Below are positions 1 through 9,386 of a DNA stretch of 64,000 bases, piece by piece. This stretch comes from Paenibacillus sp. SYP-B3998 (GTDB lineage Bacteria; Bacillota; Bacilli; Paenibacillales; NBRC-103111): assembly GCF_010820665.1 (NCBI RefSeq), contig NZ_JAAIKC010000017.1:17520-81519 (forward strand), written 5' to 3'. The number at the start of each line of letters is the position of its first letter. Position 1 is the stretch's first letter. Position numbers and translations under genes: made by a program. The notes under the pieces are model-generated. The model was not told the DNA's origin. It did no database searches and worked only from the letters and a program-made list of their open reading frames with translations.

Positions 1-1306
1 AGACATACCCGACCGACTGACGCAGCTGTTCTAAAGAAAGATTTCGAATCGGGACACCGTCAAGCCGGATTTCCCCGCCATTTGGATCATAAAACCGCCC
101 AATTAGCTTTGCTATCGTCGACTTCCCTCCACCGCTAGTTCCTACCAAAGCTATCTTTTCCCCCGCGTGAATGTTCAGCTCGAATCCCTGTAGCAAAGGC
201 GTGCCAGCCAAATAACAGAAATCGACGCCATCGAATTCCAATTGCCCCTTCACTTGTGCAAGCCGCACCGGGTTCACTGCTTCTTGCACATCTGGCGGGC
301 TGATCATAAAGCGATATAGGTTCTGGGCCCTAATCATCAACACTTTTTGTTCCGTCAAATTGGTTAATAAGATCGTCAGATCGAAAATAACGCGAAAAAA
401 CAGCAACGTGAAGCCAACGAATTCCCCAAGCGATAGCTGTCCTTCCCGAATTAAATAAAATCCGTATATAAACAGCAGGGTTCCTCCAAGATAAACCGCA
501 ATTCTACGTAACCCACCTCTTAAGTTGATATGGATAAAATGCAGGAATAAGGCATTGCTCGCCGCCTTCGCGGATTGGATCAATCGCTTTAAATCCCAAG
601 ATTCCCTACCGAGTGTTCGAAGCTCTAACAAGGCAGACAAGCTATCATATTGCTTTCTGTTCAACTCACGGAAACGATTAGAAGTTAGCTCGCCCGATAA
701 TGCTGACTTTTTCTCAAAATAGGGGCCTCCGACCATATAAACAAGGAAGCTAGGAATAAAAATTAAAGATAATTTCGGACTAATAGATATAAGAAAAAAG
801 AGTGAGATTATAAGCAAAATGGAAACTCTAATAATGCTCGGAAAATACCTGCGGTGTATCTCCTGAATAGCTGGAATCTCAGATTGGAACAAGGATAGTG
901 TCTCACCGACTGGATGCTTCTCGTAATAAGAAAATCCAAGCTCCCTCATTTTCCGAAACACCGATAGCTGCATATCAAAAGCCGCTTTCTCTTGAAAGCG
1001 CACACCAATCGATTGCTGCAAAGCATTGGCGATTATGAGAAATAGAACGGGCAAGGTTAGTCCGCCAATAACCCATGCGAACCTACGAATATCCTTATGC
1101 GGAAGGATGTCATCGATTAGAAATTGAATCCCCTTGGGGAAGGCAATTTGCGCGAATGCCTGGATCAAACCTAAGCAAAGGAATAAAATAACCTGACCGT
1201 AGTACGGTTTCAGATAAGCAAGGCACCACCGATAAACCGTGAAGAAGGATGCGCTCTTATTCCCTTCTGAATACGAACTCCTTGCCTTGGTAATACCTGC
1301 TTGCAT
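1..1306 (-). CDS. ABC transporter, fused permease/ATPase (partial, C-terminus off window)
   Basis: Open minus-strand frame from ATG at 1306 to the window edge, about 435 codons. The first ~330 residues are hydrophobic and fit a six-helix exporter membrane domain. A nucleotide-binding domain follows, with Walker A GTSGGGKST (Lys ~395) and then IGRFYDPNGGEI, typical of MsbA/BmrA-type half transporters. AGAAAGG lies upstream of the ATG. The frame was checked at the start and at Walker A and is the same. The Walker B and signature motifs lie outside the window. The substrate cannot be told; such half transporters usually act as homo- or heterodimers exporting drugs, lipids or peptides. Confidence 0.85.
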   Translation of the reverse strand, partial: MQAGITKARSSYSEGNKSASFFTVYRWCLAYLKPYYGQVILFLCLGLIQAFAQIAFPKGIQFLIDDILPHKDIRRFAWVIGGLTLPVLFLIIANALQQSIGVRFQEKAAFDMQLSVFRKMRELGFSYYEKHPVGETLSLFQSEIPAIQEIHRRYFPSIIRVSILLIISLFFLISISPKLSLIFIPSFLVYMVGGPYFEKKSALSGELTSNRFRELNRKQYDSLSALLELRTLGRESWDLKRLIQSAKAASNALFLHFIHINLRGGLRRIAVYLGGTLLFIYGFYLIREGQLSLGEFVGFTLLFFRVIFDLTILLTNLTEQKVLMIRAQNLYRFMISPPDVQEAVNPVRLAQVKGQLEFDGVDFCYLAGTPLLQGFELNIHAGEKIALVGTSGGGKSTIAKLIGRFYDPNGGEIRLDGVPIRNLSLEQLRQSVGYV

Positions 1307-1461
1307 CTTACACAACCTTTCTGAATGATTCCGCTAGAAATTAACAATATTGTCCAATAAGGGTAGCATATTAAATGTTGAATTGGATAGCGTTGATTTT
1401 AAAATTTTGTATGCTTTCGTCGATGGAGTGGCTTCGGTAAGACGCGCCGGATACCATAAAA

Positions 1462-1505
1462 GAAAAAGCAGGTATCACAGAGCTACCTGTGACACCTGCA
1501 TTTTA
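1462..1505 (-). terminator. intrinsic terminator after the 144-aa gene
   Basis: Stem of 13 bp (1468-1480 with 1487-1499, one mismatch) followed on the minus strand by TTTTTCTTTT. It lies downstream of the small anchored-protein gene. The remaining DNA between 1307 and 1613 shows nothing else I can name. The stem sequence recurs almost exactly at 9601-9634. Confidence 0.7.
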
Positions 1506-1613
1506 CGTTACGAAACCCTCCTAACAAATCGAGACATGCCTAATCCCGATGTCAATCACCAGCTATGCACCTATTTCCGACAGCAACGATTCAATAATTT
1601 GGCTATGCCACCC

Positions 1614-2048
1614 CTAGGGGAGCTTAGGCCAGTCATTCACGCTAGTACTGTAATATTTATCAACTAACCATCTGTCGCCTTTACGTACAACTATGAGTGT
1701 GTCTTTATAGGTCTTTTCTCCCCCGCCTTTTTTCAAGGTTTTCACTTCGATCTCCGCTTGTTTATAGTCGGCCTCTAAATTCTTGATACTGACTATTCGG
1801 TACTGGCGTATTTCTCCATAATAGAAACGGTATAATTCAATATTCGCTAGCGTTTTGTTGATATGGAACGTGATATTGCTTCCCATATTTTCTTTACTGA
1901 ATTCCGTATAGAAGCCCTCAATTTCTTTACTTGCTGCTGCGTTCTCTTTGTTGTCAGGATTACTTGTATCAAATTGCTTATTAATGAAATAAGAAGCTGC
2001 GATAAATACGATTAATAAACAAATCGCCATGAATATTGCCTTTTTCAT
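1614..2048 (-). CDS. small membrane-anchored extracytoplasmic protein
   Basis: 144 residues from ATG at 2048, which sits 9 bases after GGGTGGG; a GTG four codons upstream is less likely. Residues 5-22 form one hydrophobic helix after two lysines, so the protein is an N-terminally anchored or secreted protein. The remainder is a soluble domain with alternating charged strands. It ends in a VVRKGDRWLVDKYY stretch, reminiscent of small NTF2/DUF4878-like extracytoplasmic domains (inference). It stands alone with its own terminator. Function unknown. Confidence 0.7.
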   Translation of the reverse strand: MKKAIFMAICLLIVFIAASYFINKQFDTSNPDNKENAAASKEIEGFYTEFSKENMGSNITFHINKTLANIELYRFYYGEIRQYRIVSIKNLEADYKQAEIEVKTLKKGGGEKTYKDTLIVVRKGDRWLVDKYYSTSVNDWPKLP

Positions 2049-2280
2049 ATTGATGCCCACCCTTGATTAGCATATATTGCTTTCGTATTTCGGGAATAAA
2101 TTTCGCACTTCATCCAAGCCTTACTTCATTTTGTCATTTGTTCCTTCGTAAAATCAAGATAATTATCTAATTCCATCTAAGCTAAAAGATTTAGGGATAA
2201 TTAGATCTGGTGAAAATCGAGGGGAATATATTATCTCTATTGTTGATTGAGATTTTACATCTAATTTATGAAGATAAAAA

Positions 2281-2333
2281 AAAACAAAGAGTAGTCGATA
2301 CGCCAACACGCGCATCCCTTACTCTTTGTTTTT
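2281..2333 (-). terminator. intrinsic terminator of the peptide ABC operon
   Basis: AAAACAAAGAGTA at 2281-2293 pairs with TACTCTTTGTTTT at 2320-2332, with T-rich DNA on both sides. It follows the binding-protein gene that ends at 2379. The rest of 2061-2378 holds no gene I can support. Confidence 0.7.
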
Positions 2334-2378
2334 GTCATACAACTAGCCGCGGCACTCTACAGAATGAATAGCATTCAC

Positions 2379-4196
2379 TCATTTACCTTCATTATACTTC
2401 TTCAAGAAATCCTTCACTTTGTTAGGATCAGCCTTGAACTCCAGACCCGTCTTAACTAAAGGCGACAACGTCGAGACCGCTTTAAACTTATTGTTATTAT
2501 ACGTTTTGATCAGCTCATCTTGATTAATGGCATACAAGACCGCTTTTCTTAAATCTTCACTCTTGGATACTTCTCTGTTACTCAAGTTAAATGAGAGATA
2601 AGCGACACCGTTGCTTTCAAGCGTTTGCAGTTTGAGCTTGCTATCATTTTTGACCAGATCAAATTTGTTCTCGGAAACGCCGTAATACACATGAATCTCA
2701 CCGCTTCTTAATGCAGACAATGCGCTATCCGCGTCTTTGATGAAACGTACGACAATTTTAGCAATTTTCGGCTCGAATTCCGTTCCCTTTCTGTAGCCCG
2801 GATTTTTATAGAATACCGCTTCATAATCATTCTTGTAAGATAAAATATAAGGACCGCTGGCAGTGAGGGCATTGTTGTACTTGGCGCCCTCCGTTATCGT
2901 CGCTTGGTCACCGTAGGAGATATCTTTATTCACATCATATTTGACGACATCATAGGTGTTAATGCTTTCGACCTGATTTTTCGAAACAATCCCTGCCGAT
3001 TGATGTGCCAAATAGTTCAATACTTGAGGGAATGGTTCTGTCGTCGTTAATTTAACAACTTGGTATTTCCCAGATTGATTGTTAGCCTCCGACTTATTAC
3101 CCGTCAATTGGCTGATTGGAGCCTTCAAGCCTTTTTCGAGCGCTTCTTTAACCGTACCGCTTGATCCTGATAGTTTAGCGGATGATAGCGTGTTTAGATC
3201 GGTAACAACCTCAACATTTTTGATATGCTCATGTAAGCTGTACGTTCTGTGGTCTGGAACTGCGGCCTTGTTCTTAGCACGGTTTAAGGAAAACACCACA
3301 TCTTCAGCGCCTACTCGCTCTTTGGAGTCGACAGCGGCTTTAGCTTGAATTTTGGCAAAATTGATATCATCCCTTAAGAGGAAATAATACTCTGAATTTC
3401 CATCGGCAATAGCAAAGTTCTGGGACAAAGCCCCGTCTGCCGTGATTTTATCGTCATCTGTCAAATTAACTAAGCGCACATACATATTCGTATTTAGCAT
3501 ATTAATCGAACCATCATTCCCTTTAATCGGATCGAGGGAGGTAAGGCTCGCAATGCTTTGCTGCAAAATTAACGGTTCCTTGTCCCTCTTGGATTCATCG
3601 GCAAAATCAATTGCTTCCCATACCATGGATCTTGATTTGGATAGTCTTACGGAGCTCTCCTTCAATACGTTCTTATTCAAGCCCTGGCTCTTCAAGGACA
3701 CATACAAGGGAGCGATATAAGCTTTATCGAAAACTAAGCGCTGTTCCAATTTGGCATACGTCGCCTTATACTGTTCGGACGTCTGTGATGCTGCCGCATC
3801 AATTAACTTATCAATTTCAGGATCGCTGATCGGCCCTTTATTATAATCTCCGCCTGTCTTGAACAAGGATCTTACCGCATAATCCGGATTCCCCGTTACT
3901 GTCGTCCAACTGGAGATGGCAATATCATAATTACCTGCCTTCTGCTGCGCTGTATAGCTTCCGAAATCGGGTTGTAGATTTAATTTTACATTAAATCCTG
4001 ACTTGGATAGCTGATCCCGAATAACGTTCGCATCTGTTTCATTGCTGCTCTGTGTAAGCAGTTCGATATCCACCGGTTTCTGAATGGCGGGTTCCTTACT
4101 TGTCTCGGCGACAACATCTTTCTTCGTTGCGATTTGGCACCCTCCGAGTACAAGCATACTACTTAGCAATAGTGCGGGTATGGCTCTCTTTTTCAT
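2379..4196 (-). CDS. peptide/nickel-type ABC substrate-binding lipoprotein, apparently circularly permuted
   Basis: 605 residues, last gene of the importer operon. Signal peptide with lipobox LGGC (Cys20) anchors it outside the membrane. Motifs are those of family 5 solute-binding proteins, but their order is rotated. Residues ~40-170 look like the usual C-terminal part (DANVIRDQLSKSGFNVKL, GNYDIAISSWT, DPEIDKLIDAA, Y..LEQRLV). After a linker, residues ~205-600 look like the usual N-terminal and middle part (SLDPIKGNDGS, GAEDVVFSLNRAKN, SGPYILSYKND, LRKAVLYAINQDELI, DPNKVKDFLKKY). The usual protein runs the other way round. It should still bind oligopeptides or a similar ligand for the permeases encoded upstream, but the ligand is unknown. 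Confidence 0.85.
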   Translation of the reverse strand: MKKRAIPALLLSSMLVLGGCQIATKKDVVAETSKEPAIQKPVDIELLTQSSNETDANVIRDQLSKSGFNVKLNLQPDFGSYTAQQKAGNYDIAISSWTTVTGNPDYAVRSLFKTGGDYNKGPISDPEIDKLIDAAASQTSEQYKATYAKLEQRLVFDKAYIAPLYVSLKSQGLNKNVLKESSVRLSKSRSMVWEAIDFADESKRDKEPLILQQSIASLTSLDPIKGNDGSINMLNTNMYVRLVNLTDDDKITADGALSQNFAIADGNSEYYFLLRDDINFAKIQAKAAVDSKERVGAEDVVFSLNRAKNKAAVPDHRTYSLHEHIKNVEVVTDLNTLSSAKLSGSSGTVKEALEKGLKAPISQLTGNKSEANNQSGKYQVVKLTTTEPFPQVLNYLAHQSAGIVSKNQVESINTYDVVKYDVNKDISYGDQATITEGAKYNNALTASGPYILSYKNDYEAVFYKNPGYRKGTEFEPKIAKIVVRFIKDADSALSALRSGEIHVYYGVSENKFDLVKNDSKLKLQTLESNGVAYLSFNLSNREVSKSEDLRKAVLYAINQDELIKTYNNNKFKAVSTLSPLVKTGLEFKADPNKVKDFLKKYNEGK

Positions 4197-4255
4197 CTAA
4201 AATCCTCCCTGTAGTTGTTCATCTGTATATAACCCACTCACAAATAAATGAGGAA

Positions 4256-5239
4256 TTAATGGTAATAAATAAGTCCTTGCGCAAATTCTTCTACGCGATG
4301 ACAAGCAACGAAATGATCAGCTTCGATCTCTTTCCACTCCGGGTCTTTCTCCAGACATGCATCTTGAACGAAGGGACACCTTGCTGCAAAGCGGCAGCCG
4401 GGCTTCGGATTAATCGGAGACGATATCTCCCCCGTCAAAATGATTTTGTTTCTCTTCTCCTTCAAGTCGACTGACGGGATCGCGGATAGCAAAGCCATAC
4501 TATAGGGATGTAACGGCCTTCGGAAAAACGCCGACTTTGACGCTTTCTCAATAAGCTGTCCTAAATACATAACGCCGACATGATTGGAAATGTGTTTGAC
4601 GACAGACAGATCATGCGAAATAAACATATAGGTAAGTCCAAGCTGCTTCTGTAAGTCCACCATCAGATTGAGAATTTGCGCTTGAACGGATACGTCGAGT
4701 GCGCTAACTGGTTCATCGCACACGATAAAGTCAGGATGTACAGCTAGAGCTCTCGCAATAACAACTCGCTGTCTTCGTCCTCCATCAAATTCATGCGGAT
4801 ACGCATTGTAAGCACTTTGCGGCAGCCCAATTAACTCCATTAGCTCGGCTACTCTCGCTTTACGCTCTTTGTCCGTTTTGTAAATTTTGAAAAATGTTAA
4901 TGGCTCCTCAATAATTTGAGAAACGGTCATTCTCGGATTCAAAGAGGCATACGGATCTTGAAAAATAATTTGCATATGCTGCCGCATTTGCCGCATTTCC
5001 TCTTTATTGAAGGCGGTAATGTCCATGCCCTTAAATAAGATTTTGCCAGCGGTTGGCTCATGCAATCTTAAAATGACTCTTCCCAAGGTACTCTTCCCAC
5101 ACCCGGATTCCCCGACGATGCCTAGGGTCTCCCCCTTTTTCACGCTAAAAGACACATCATCGACGGCATGCAGTAAGCCCCTTGGAACGGCAAAATGTTT
5201 TTTTACATGTTTGATCTCTAACACGTTCTGTGCACTCAT
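4256..5239 (-). CDS. peptide ABC transporter ATP-binding protein (OppF/DppF type)
   Basis: 327 residues. Walker A GESGCGKS (~46-53), Q-loop FQDPYASLNP, Walker B FIVCDEPVSALD, switch histidine ISHDLSVV, and the C-terminal oligopeptide-ATPase region with a cysteine cluster (GCRFAARCPFV...C...C) are all present. The signature loop reads EFDGGRRQR: the usual serine of the S-G-G-Q motif is aspartate, a variant I believe occurs in some other Firmicute OppF-like proteins. Its ATG overlaps the stop of the other ATPase gene by four bases (ATGA), so the two are translationally coupled and probably form a heterodimer. Confidence 0.93.
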   Translation of the reverse strand: MSAQNVLEIKHVKKHFAVPRGLLHAVDDVSFSVKKGETLGIVGESGCGKSTLGRVILRLHEPTAGKILFKGMDITAFNKEEMRQMRQHMQIIFQDPYASLNPRMTVSQIIEEPLTFFKIYKTDKERKARVAELMELIGLPQSAYNAYPHEFDGGRRQRVVIARALAVHPDFIVCDEPVSALDVSVQAQILNLMVDLQKQLGLTYMFISHDLSVVKHISNHVGVMYLGQLIEKASKSAFFRRPLHPYSMALLSAIPSVDLKEKRNKIILTGEISSPINPKPGCRFAARCPFVQDACLEKDPEWKEIEADHFVACHRVEEFAQGLIYYH

Positions 5240-6216
5240 ACTTTCACCTCATCCAGTAGTGAGAAATGGCATTTGCTTAGATGCCTCTCTCCCTGCATCG
5301 TTGGTGAAATTGATTCACAAATATCAGCTTTGTGCTTGCATCTTGGGTGAAAGAAGCAGCCTTCAGGCAATGAGGCCGGATTCGCCATGCTTCCTTCTAT
5401 TTGAAACAGCTTTGCTCGATCCTCCTCTAGCTTGGGTATCGATTGAAATAGCCCTCTCGTATAGGGATGCTTCGGCGCTGTGTACACCTCTTCCACCGTG
5501 CCAATTTCGACGATTTCCCCGGCATACATGATTGCAACCCTGTCACATGTCTCTGCGACAACGCCCAGATCATGGCTAATGAAGAGCATGGACATGTCAT
5601 ACTGCTTCCTTAGCTGCTTCATCAGCTCAAGAACCTGCGCTTGAATGGTTACATCCAAAGCGGTCGTAGGTTCGTCCGCAATCAACAATGCTGGGTTGCA
5701 CAGCAGCGCCATCGTGATCAGCACCCGCTGCTTCATGCCGCCCGAGAATTGATGCGGGTAATCATTGTACCGATCTGCCTTCACGCCCACGGTTTCCAAC
5801 AAGTCGACGACCTGGTTGCGGGCTTCATGCTTACTTACTTTTTTATGCGTGATGAGCACCTCAGCCAGTTGATCCCCCACTCGCATAATCGGGTTCAGGG
5901 CGGTCATCGAATCTTGGAAAATCATCGAGATTCCGTTGCCTCGGAGCTGCTTGTTCTCTTTCTCGGTGTTATGGATCAAATTCTTCCCTTTATAAAGGAT
6001 TTCCCCATCCACAATCATGCCGGGCGGGTCGGGAATAAGCTGAATAATGGACAGTGCCGTTGTCGTTTTGCCTGCTCCTGTTTCGCCGACCAAGCCTAGG
6101 CTGTCACCTTTTTTGATTTCCAAATTCACGCCATTCACAGCTTTAATGACGTTATCCTCCGTCACGTAATGCACGTGGAGATTTTTGATTTCTAGTATGT
6201 TTTCCATGTGTCCCAT
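5236..6216 (-). CDS. peptide ABC transporter ATP-binding protein (OppD/DppD type)
   Basis: 326 residues. Walker A GETGAGKT, Q-loop FQDSMTALNP, canonical signature FSGGMKQR, Walker B LLIADEPTTALD, switch HDLGVV, and the C-terminal oligo-HPY region with the GCFFHPRC cysteine motif. AGGAG lies a few bases upstream of ATG 6216; an in-frame ATG at 6207 is an alternative. It pairs with the downstream ATPase as the energising dimer of the importer. Confidence 0.93.
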   Translation of the reverse strand: MGHMENILEIKNLHVHYVTEDNVIKAVNGVNLEIKKGDSLGLVGETGAGKTTTALSIIQLIPDPPGMIVDGEILYKGKNLIHNTEKENKQLRGNGISMIFQDSMTALNPIMRVGDQLAEVLITHKKVSKHEARNQVVDLLETVGVKADRYNDYPHQFSGGMKQRVLITMALLCNPALLIADEPTTALDVTIQAQVLELMKQLRKQYDMSMLFISHDLGVVAETCDRVAIMYAGEIVEIGTVEEVYTAPKHPYTRGLFQSIPKLEEDRAKLFQIEGSMANPASLPEGCFFHPRCKHKADICESISPTMQGERHLSKCHFSLLDEVKV

Positions 6217-6223
6217 CCATCTC

Positions 6224-7732
6224 CTATTTCAACTTCGGATCCAGAGCATCTCTAAGCCCATCTCCAAAAAAGTTAAAAGATAACACCATCATAATGATCG
6301 CCAGGCCCGGATAGACGGCCAAATATGATTTGGATTCCAGATATTCGCTGCCTATTTTTAAAATGTTGCCCCACTCCGGTATATGAGGTTCCACGCCCAG
6401 TCCCAAGTAACTTAAACTGCTTGTAGAGATAACGGCTACGCCTATCGTCAACGTTGCTTTTACAATAATCGGCGCCAAGGAATTAGGAATTATGTGCTTG
6501 AAAATGATAATATGATCCTTCGCTCCGCATGCTCTAGCCGCTTCGATAAACTCAAAATTCGAAACGCTGAGCACCGTCGCCCGCATCGTCCTCGCATAGG
6601 TAGGGATGTATCCAATACTGAGCGCTATGATCAGATTGGTCGTATTGGCCCCAAAAGCGGCAACAATGGCAATGGCTAGAAGCATCCCTGGAACTGCATA
6701 CAAAATATCCAAAGCTCTCATAATGAAGTTATCAACATACTTACCGTAATAACCCGATAAAGCGCCCAAGCCACCGCCTGCAAGGACTGGAATTAATGTG
6801 GAAATAATGCCCACAAGCAATGAAATTCGGCCGCCGAACACAATTCTCGAAAACACGCACCTTCCGAAATCATCGGTTCCAAAAGGGTACTCCAGACTTG
6901 GAGGAAGCAGTAGTGTTGAATAATTGTTTTCTATCGCAAGCGTATACTCGAAGGTGAAATAGCTGCAAATCGATACCGAAAGCAACACCGTGATGAATAA
7001 AAGGCCGAGTGCCGCCATTGAATTTCTAAACAATCTTCGCAGAATGTCGATCCACGTCACGGGCACTTCTTTGTTGCCATTCTTGATTTTGGATAACAAC
7101 GTAAAGCCTAGAAGCAAGGAAAACACATTCCCTGTAAACGAAGTGAAAATTAAAAGGTAAGCGAGTGGCAGCAGCCGGCGATCCACCGTTCCATTTTTCA
7201 CAAATGATGAAATCAGGATCATCGTTAATACATGGATGATGCTAATGACAAGAAGAATGCCCATGCCTAGTACAAACAGATCAGCCACATAGGGCTTGAA
7301 TATATTCAAAGCTGAGATCATAATGATACAGAAATTCGTCAAAGCCATATAAATGGACAGTGTATATTCGATCGTTTTGCCTTTTTTGATCATATCGAGG
7401 GCAGCGATCGCAACGAATATATTGCCAGTCAACAGTGCAATAATGAGTGAGAATCCGAAGATTCGCGTGGACGTTTGGATAGCACCCGCTTCCAGTACGT
7501 CCTTTTTAATTTTCACCGAGACGAGCAGCTGTAAGAGTCCGAAAATCAAGTAAATGCCTGCACAGGCAAGAAACGGAATGTGTACGGTGCGCTCAAACAG
7601 ATCATAGCCATTGAATAAAAATAAGATAGCTATCACTAGAGAAGCTGACCAAGCGAAATTCGAAAGCCTGTATTCCTGAAATGCTTTAAGTTTACGTTGT
7701 GTTTCGCGTTTCAAATAGTATTTGCTCATCAT
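6224..7732 (-). CDS. peptide ABC transporter permease (DppC type) with extra N-terminal membrane domain
   Basis: 502 residues against about 300 for ordinary DppC/OppC. Residues ~233-502 are the normal permease: an OppC_N-like helix (RRLFRNSMAALGLLF), the FGTDDFGRCVFSRIVFGGR region, and the EAA loop EAARACGAKDHIIIFKHIIPNS that contacts the ATPases. Residues 1-230 add roughly six hydrophobic segments broken by short basic loops, with no motif I recognise. The extension and permease form one continuous frame. It forms the membrane channel with the neighbouring DppB-type subunit. Confidence 0.9.
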   Translation of the reverse strand: MMSKYYLKRETQRKLKAFQEYRLSNFAWSASLVIAILFLFNGYDLFERTVHIPFLACAGIYLIFGLLQLLVSVKIKKDVLEAGAIQTSTRIFGFSLIIALLTGNIFVAIAALDMIKKGKTIEYTLSIYMALTNFCIIMISALNIFKPYVADLFVLGMGILLVISIIHVLTMILISSFVKNGTVDRRLLPLAYLLIFTSFTGNVFSLLLGFTLLSKIKNGNKEVPVTWIDILRRLFRNSMAALGLLFITVLLSVSICSYFTFEYTLAIENNYSTLLLPPSLEYPFGTDDFGRCVFSRIVFGGRISLLVGIISTLIPVLAGGGLGALSGYYGKYVDNFIMRALDILYAVPGMLLAIAIVAAFGANTTNLIIALSIGYIPTYARTMRATVLSVSNFEFIEAARACGAKDHIIIFKHIIPNSLAPIIVKATLTIGVAVISTSSLSYLGLGVEPHIPEWGNILKIGSEYLESKSYLAVYPGLAIIMMVLSFNFFGDGLRDALDPKLK

Positions 7733-7741
7733 GCACCCACT

Positions 7742-9214
7742 TTAGTAGTCTCTCATTTTGGATCTGATTCTGGGGTCTAGGAACGCGTATAATAGATCTA
7801 CAAGCAAATTGACCAATGAAATGGTCACAGCCACGTAGATCACCCCGGCTAGAATACCGGGAATATCCGGAACAAACTGCTTATCTACGATATAACTGCC
7901 AATGCCGTTAATGTTAAAAACTTTTTCTACTACAGCAGCGCCGCCCAACATACCGCCAAACTGCAAGCCGATTACAGTGACGATGGGAATGAGCGCATTG
8001 CCAAGCGCGTGCTTCAGGACGACTTTACGCTCGCTCAAACCCTTTGCCCTAGCCGTAACGATGTAATCTTGATGAATTACCTCAAGCGTGGAAGACCTGG
8101 TCATTCTGGCTACCGACGCAGCAAGACCCGTTCCCAGAACGATGGCTGGATTGATTAAGGACAACCAATTGTCTGGATTATAAGTAGCTGGCAGCCAATT
8201 TACCTTAATGGAGAAATTCAATATGGATACGAGCCCCTGCCAAAAATCCGGGATGGATAAACCAATTAGCACCAGTAACATAAAGCTATAATCGAAGAAA
8301 GAATACTGCCTTGTAGCTGAGATAAGTCCAGCAGGGATGGCCATAAGAATGCCGATAATTAACGAAATAACCGTTAGCTTCAACGTAATCGGAAGCTTGC
8401 GAACGATTTCTGTTGAAACCATTTCGTTCCCAGCGAACGATTTGCCAAGATCGAAGGTGATTAGCCCTTTAAAGGCATTCCACAATTGAATAAGATACGG
8501 CTGATCGAGTCCATACACCTGTTTGAATTGACTCAATTGATCCGGCGTTGCAGTCTGACCCAAAATGTTGGACGCAGGGTCCAGAGGTGATAAGTAAAGA
8601 ATTGTGAATACGAGAAATGTTACGCCGAAAATAACAAACACCATCATGACTAGACGATCGAACACGTATTTCAAATATGGCTTGCTGTATATATAAATAA
8701 GCAAATACATCAATAAACACGGAATCAGTGAAACTATAAAAAAGAGCGGATTCGAGATCAGCACTCTAAACGTGCTGCCATAAGTAACTCTGCTGATCTT
8801 AGCAACTCTCATGATCTCCTCTACTTTAGTCGCAACCTCTTCAAGAAAGACTTTCTCTACTAATTTTCCCGTTTCTCTTTGAAGCTTTTTTTCGTTTACC
8901 TGTTTATTGAAAAACAGATACTTGCTAGTGAGCTCTTTGCTAATCTCCTCTGTCAGTCGAGCTTCATATCCTTCTTGACGATAGCCATGTATCGTCTCTT
9001 CTCTTATCTGCAAATAAGGATCGGATTTCTTCCGAATGAAATAAATAAGCGTCACAATCAGATTGACGGGCAATCCTGAAAAGAAAAGAAGCACTTTGTA
9101 CAATGAATTCCTCAGCATCTTCTCGTAAATATTACTAATTCGGTGATGACCGTTGGGATCATGTATGGTATTCGTATTTCTCAGTGGCATACGATTCGTG
9201 TGTGTAGTTGCCAT
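7742..9214 (-). CDS. peptide ABC transporter permease (DppB type) with N-terminal extension
   Basis: 490 residues against about 310 for ordinary DppB/OppB. The canonical permease begins near residue 180 (YVFDRLVMMVFVIFGVTFLV, then SPLDPAS) and carries the EAA loop TARAKGLSERKVVLKHALGNA and the C-terminal FLDPRIR. The first ~178 residues hold two hydrophobic segments (about 38-60 and 150-172) flanking a charged, likely helical, cytoplasmic stretch rich in Glu and Lys. First gene of the operon; GGAGG lies 7 bases before the ATG and a hairpin with a T-run lies just upstream. Confidence 0.9.
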   Translation of the reverse strand: MATTHTNRMPLRNTNTIHDPNGHHRISNIYEKMLRNSLYKVLLFFSGLPVNLIVTLIYFIRKKSDPYLQIREETIHGYRQEGYEARLTEEISKELTSKYLFFNKQVNEKKLQRETGKLVEKVFLEEVATKVEEIMRVAKISRVTYGSTFRVLISNPLFFIVSLIPCLLMYLLIYIYSKPYLKYVFDRLVMMVFVIFGVTFLVFTILYLSPLDPASNILGQTATPDQLSQFKQVYGLDQPYLIQLWNAFKGLITFDLGKSFAGNEMVSTEIVRKLPITLKLTVISLIIGILMAIPAGLISATRQYSFFDYSFMLLVLIGLSIPDFWQGLVSILNFSIKVNWLPATYNPDNWLSLINPAIVLGTGLAASVARMTRSSTLEVIHQDYIVTARAKGLSERKVVLKHALGNALIPIVTVIGLQFGGMLGGAAVVEKVFNINGIGSYIVDKQFVPDIPGILAGVIYVAVTISLVNLLVDLLYAFLDPRIRSKMRDY

Positions 9215-9236
9215 AGATCAGCCTCCAATTTTATGC

Positions 9237-9285
9237 AAAAAAAGACAACGAGAAACAAACTTGAATCAGTTTGCTTCTCGTTGTC
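9237..9285 (-). terminator. terminator/attenuator in the importer operon leader
   Basis: GACAACGAGAA (9244-9254) pairs with TTCTCGTTGTC (9275-9285), extended by CAAACT/AGTTTG inside. On the minus strand it is followed by seven T, 23 bases before the permease ATG. There is no minus gene between it and the earlier terminator at 9601, so it probably works as a leader attenuator of the operon. Confidence 0.65.
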
Positions 9286-9348
9286 GAGTTAGCTTCATAC
9301 ATTATCCTAAGGGTAAGTAACGTTCAAGCTACTTCATCCTACTGCTAT

Positions 9349-9386
<38 letters not shown>

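Noticed and set aside
1350..1667. A 105-codon plus frame near the window start
   Set aside because: It reads through a terminator hairpin and the end of the minus-strand gene and has no ribosome binding site.
3079..3829. Several plus-strand open frames inside the binding-protein gene
   Set aside because: They are shadows of the minus-strand coding sequence with no ribosome binding sites and no protein-like motifs.
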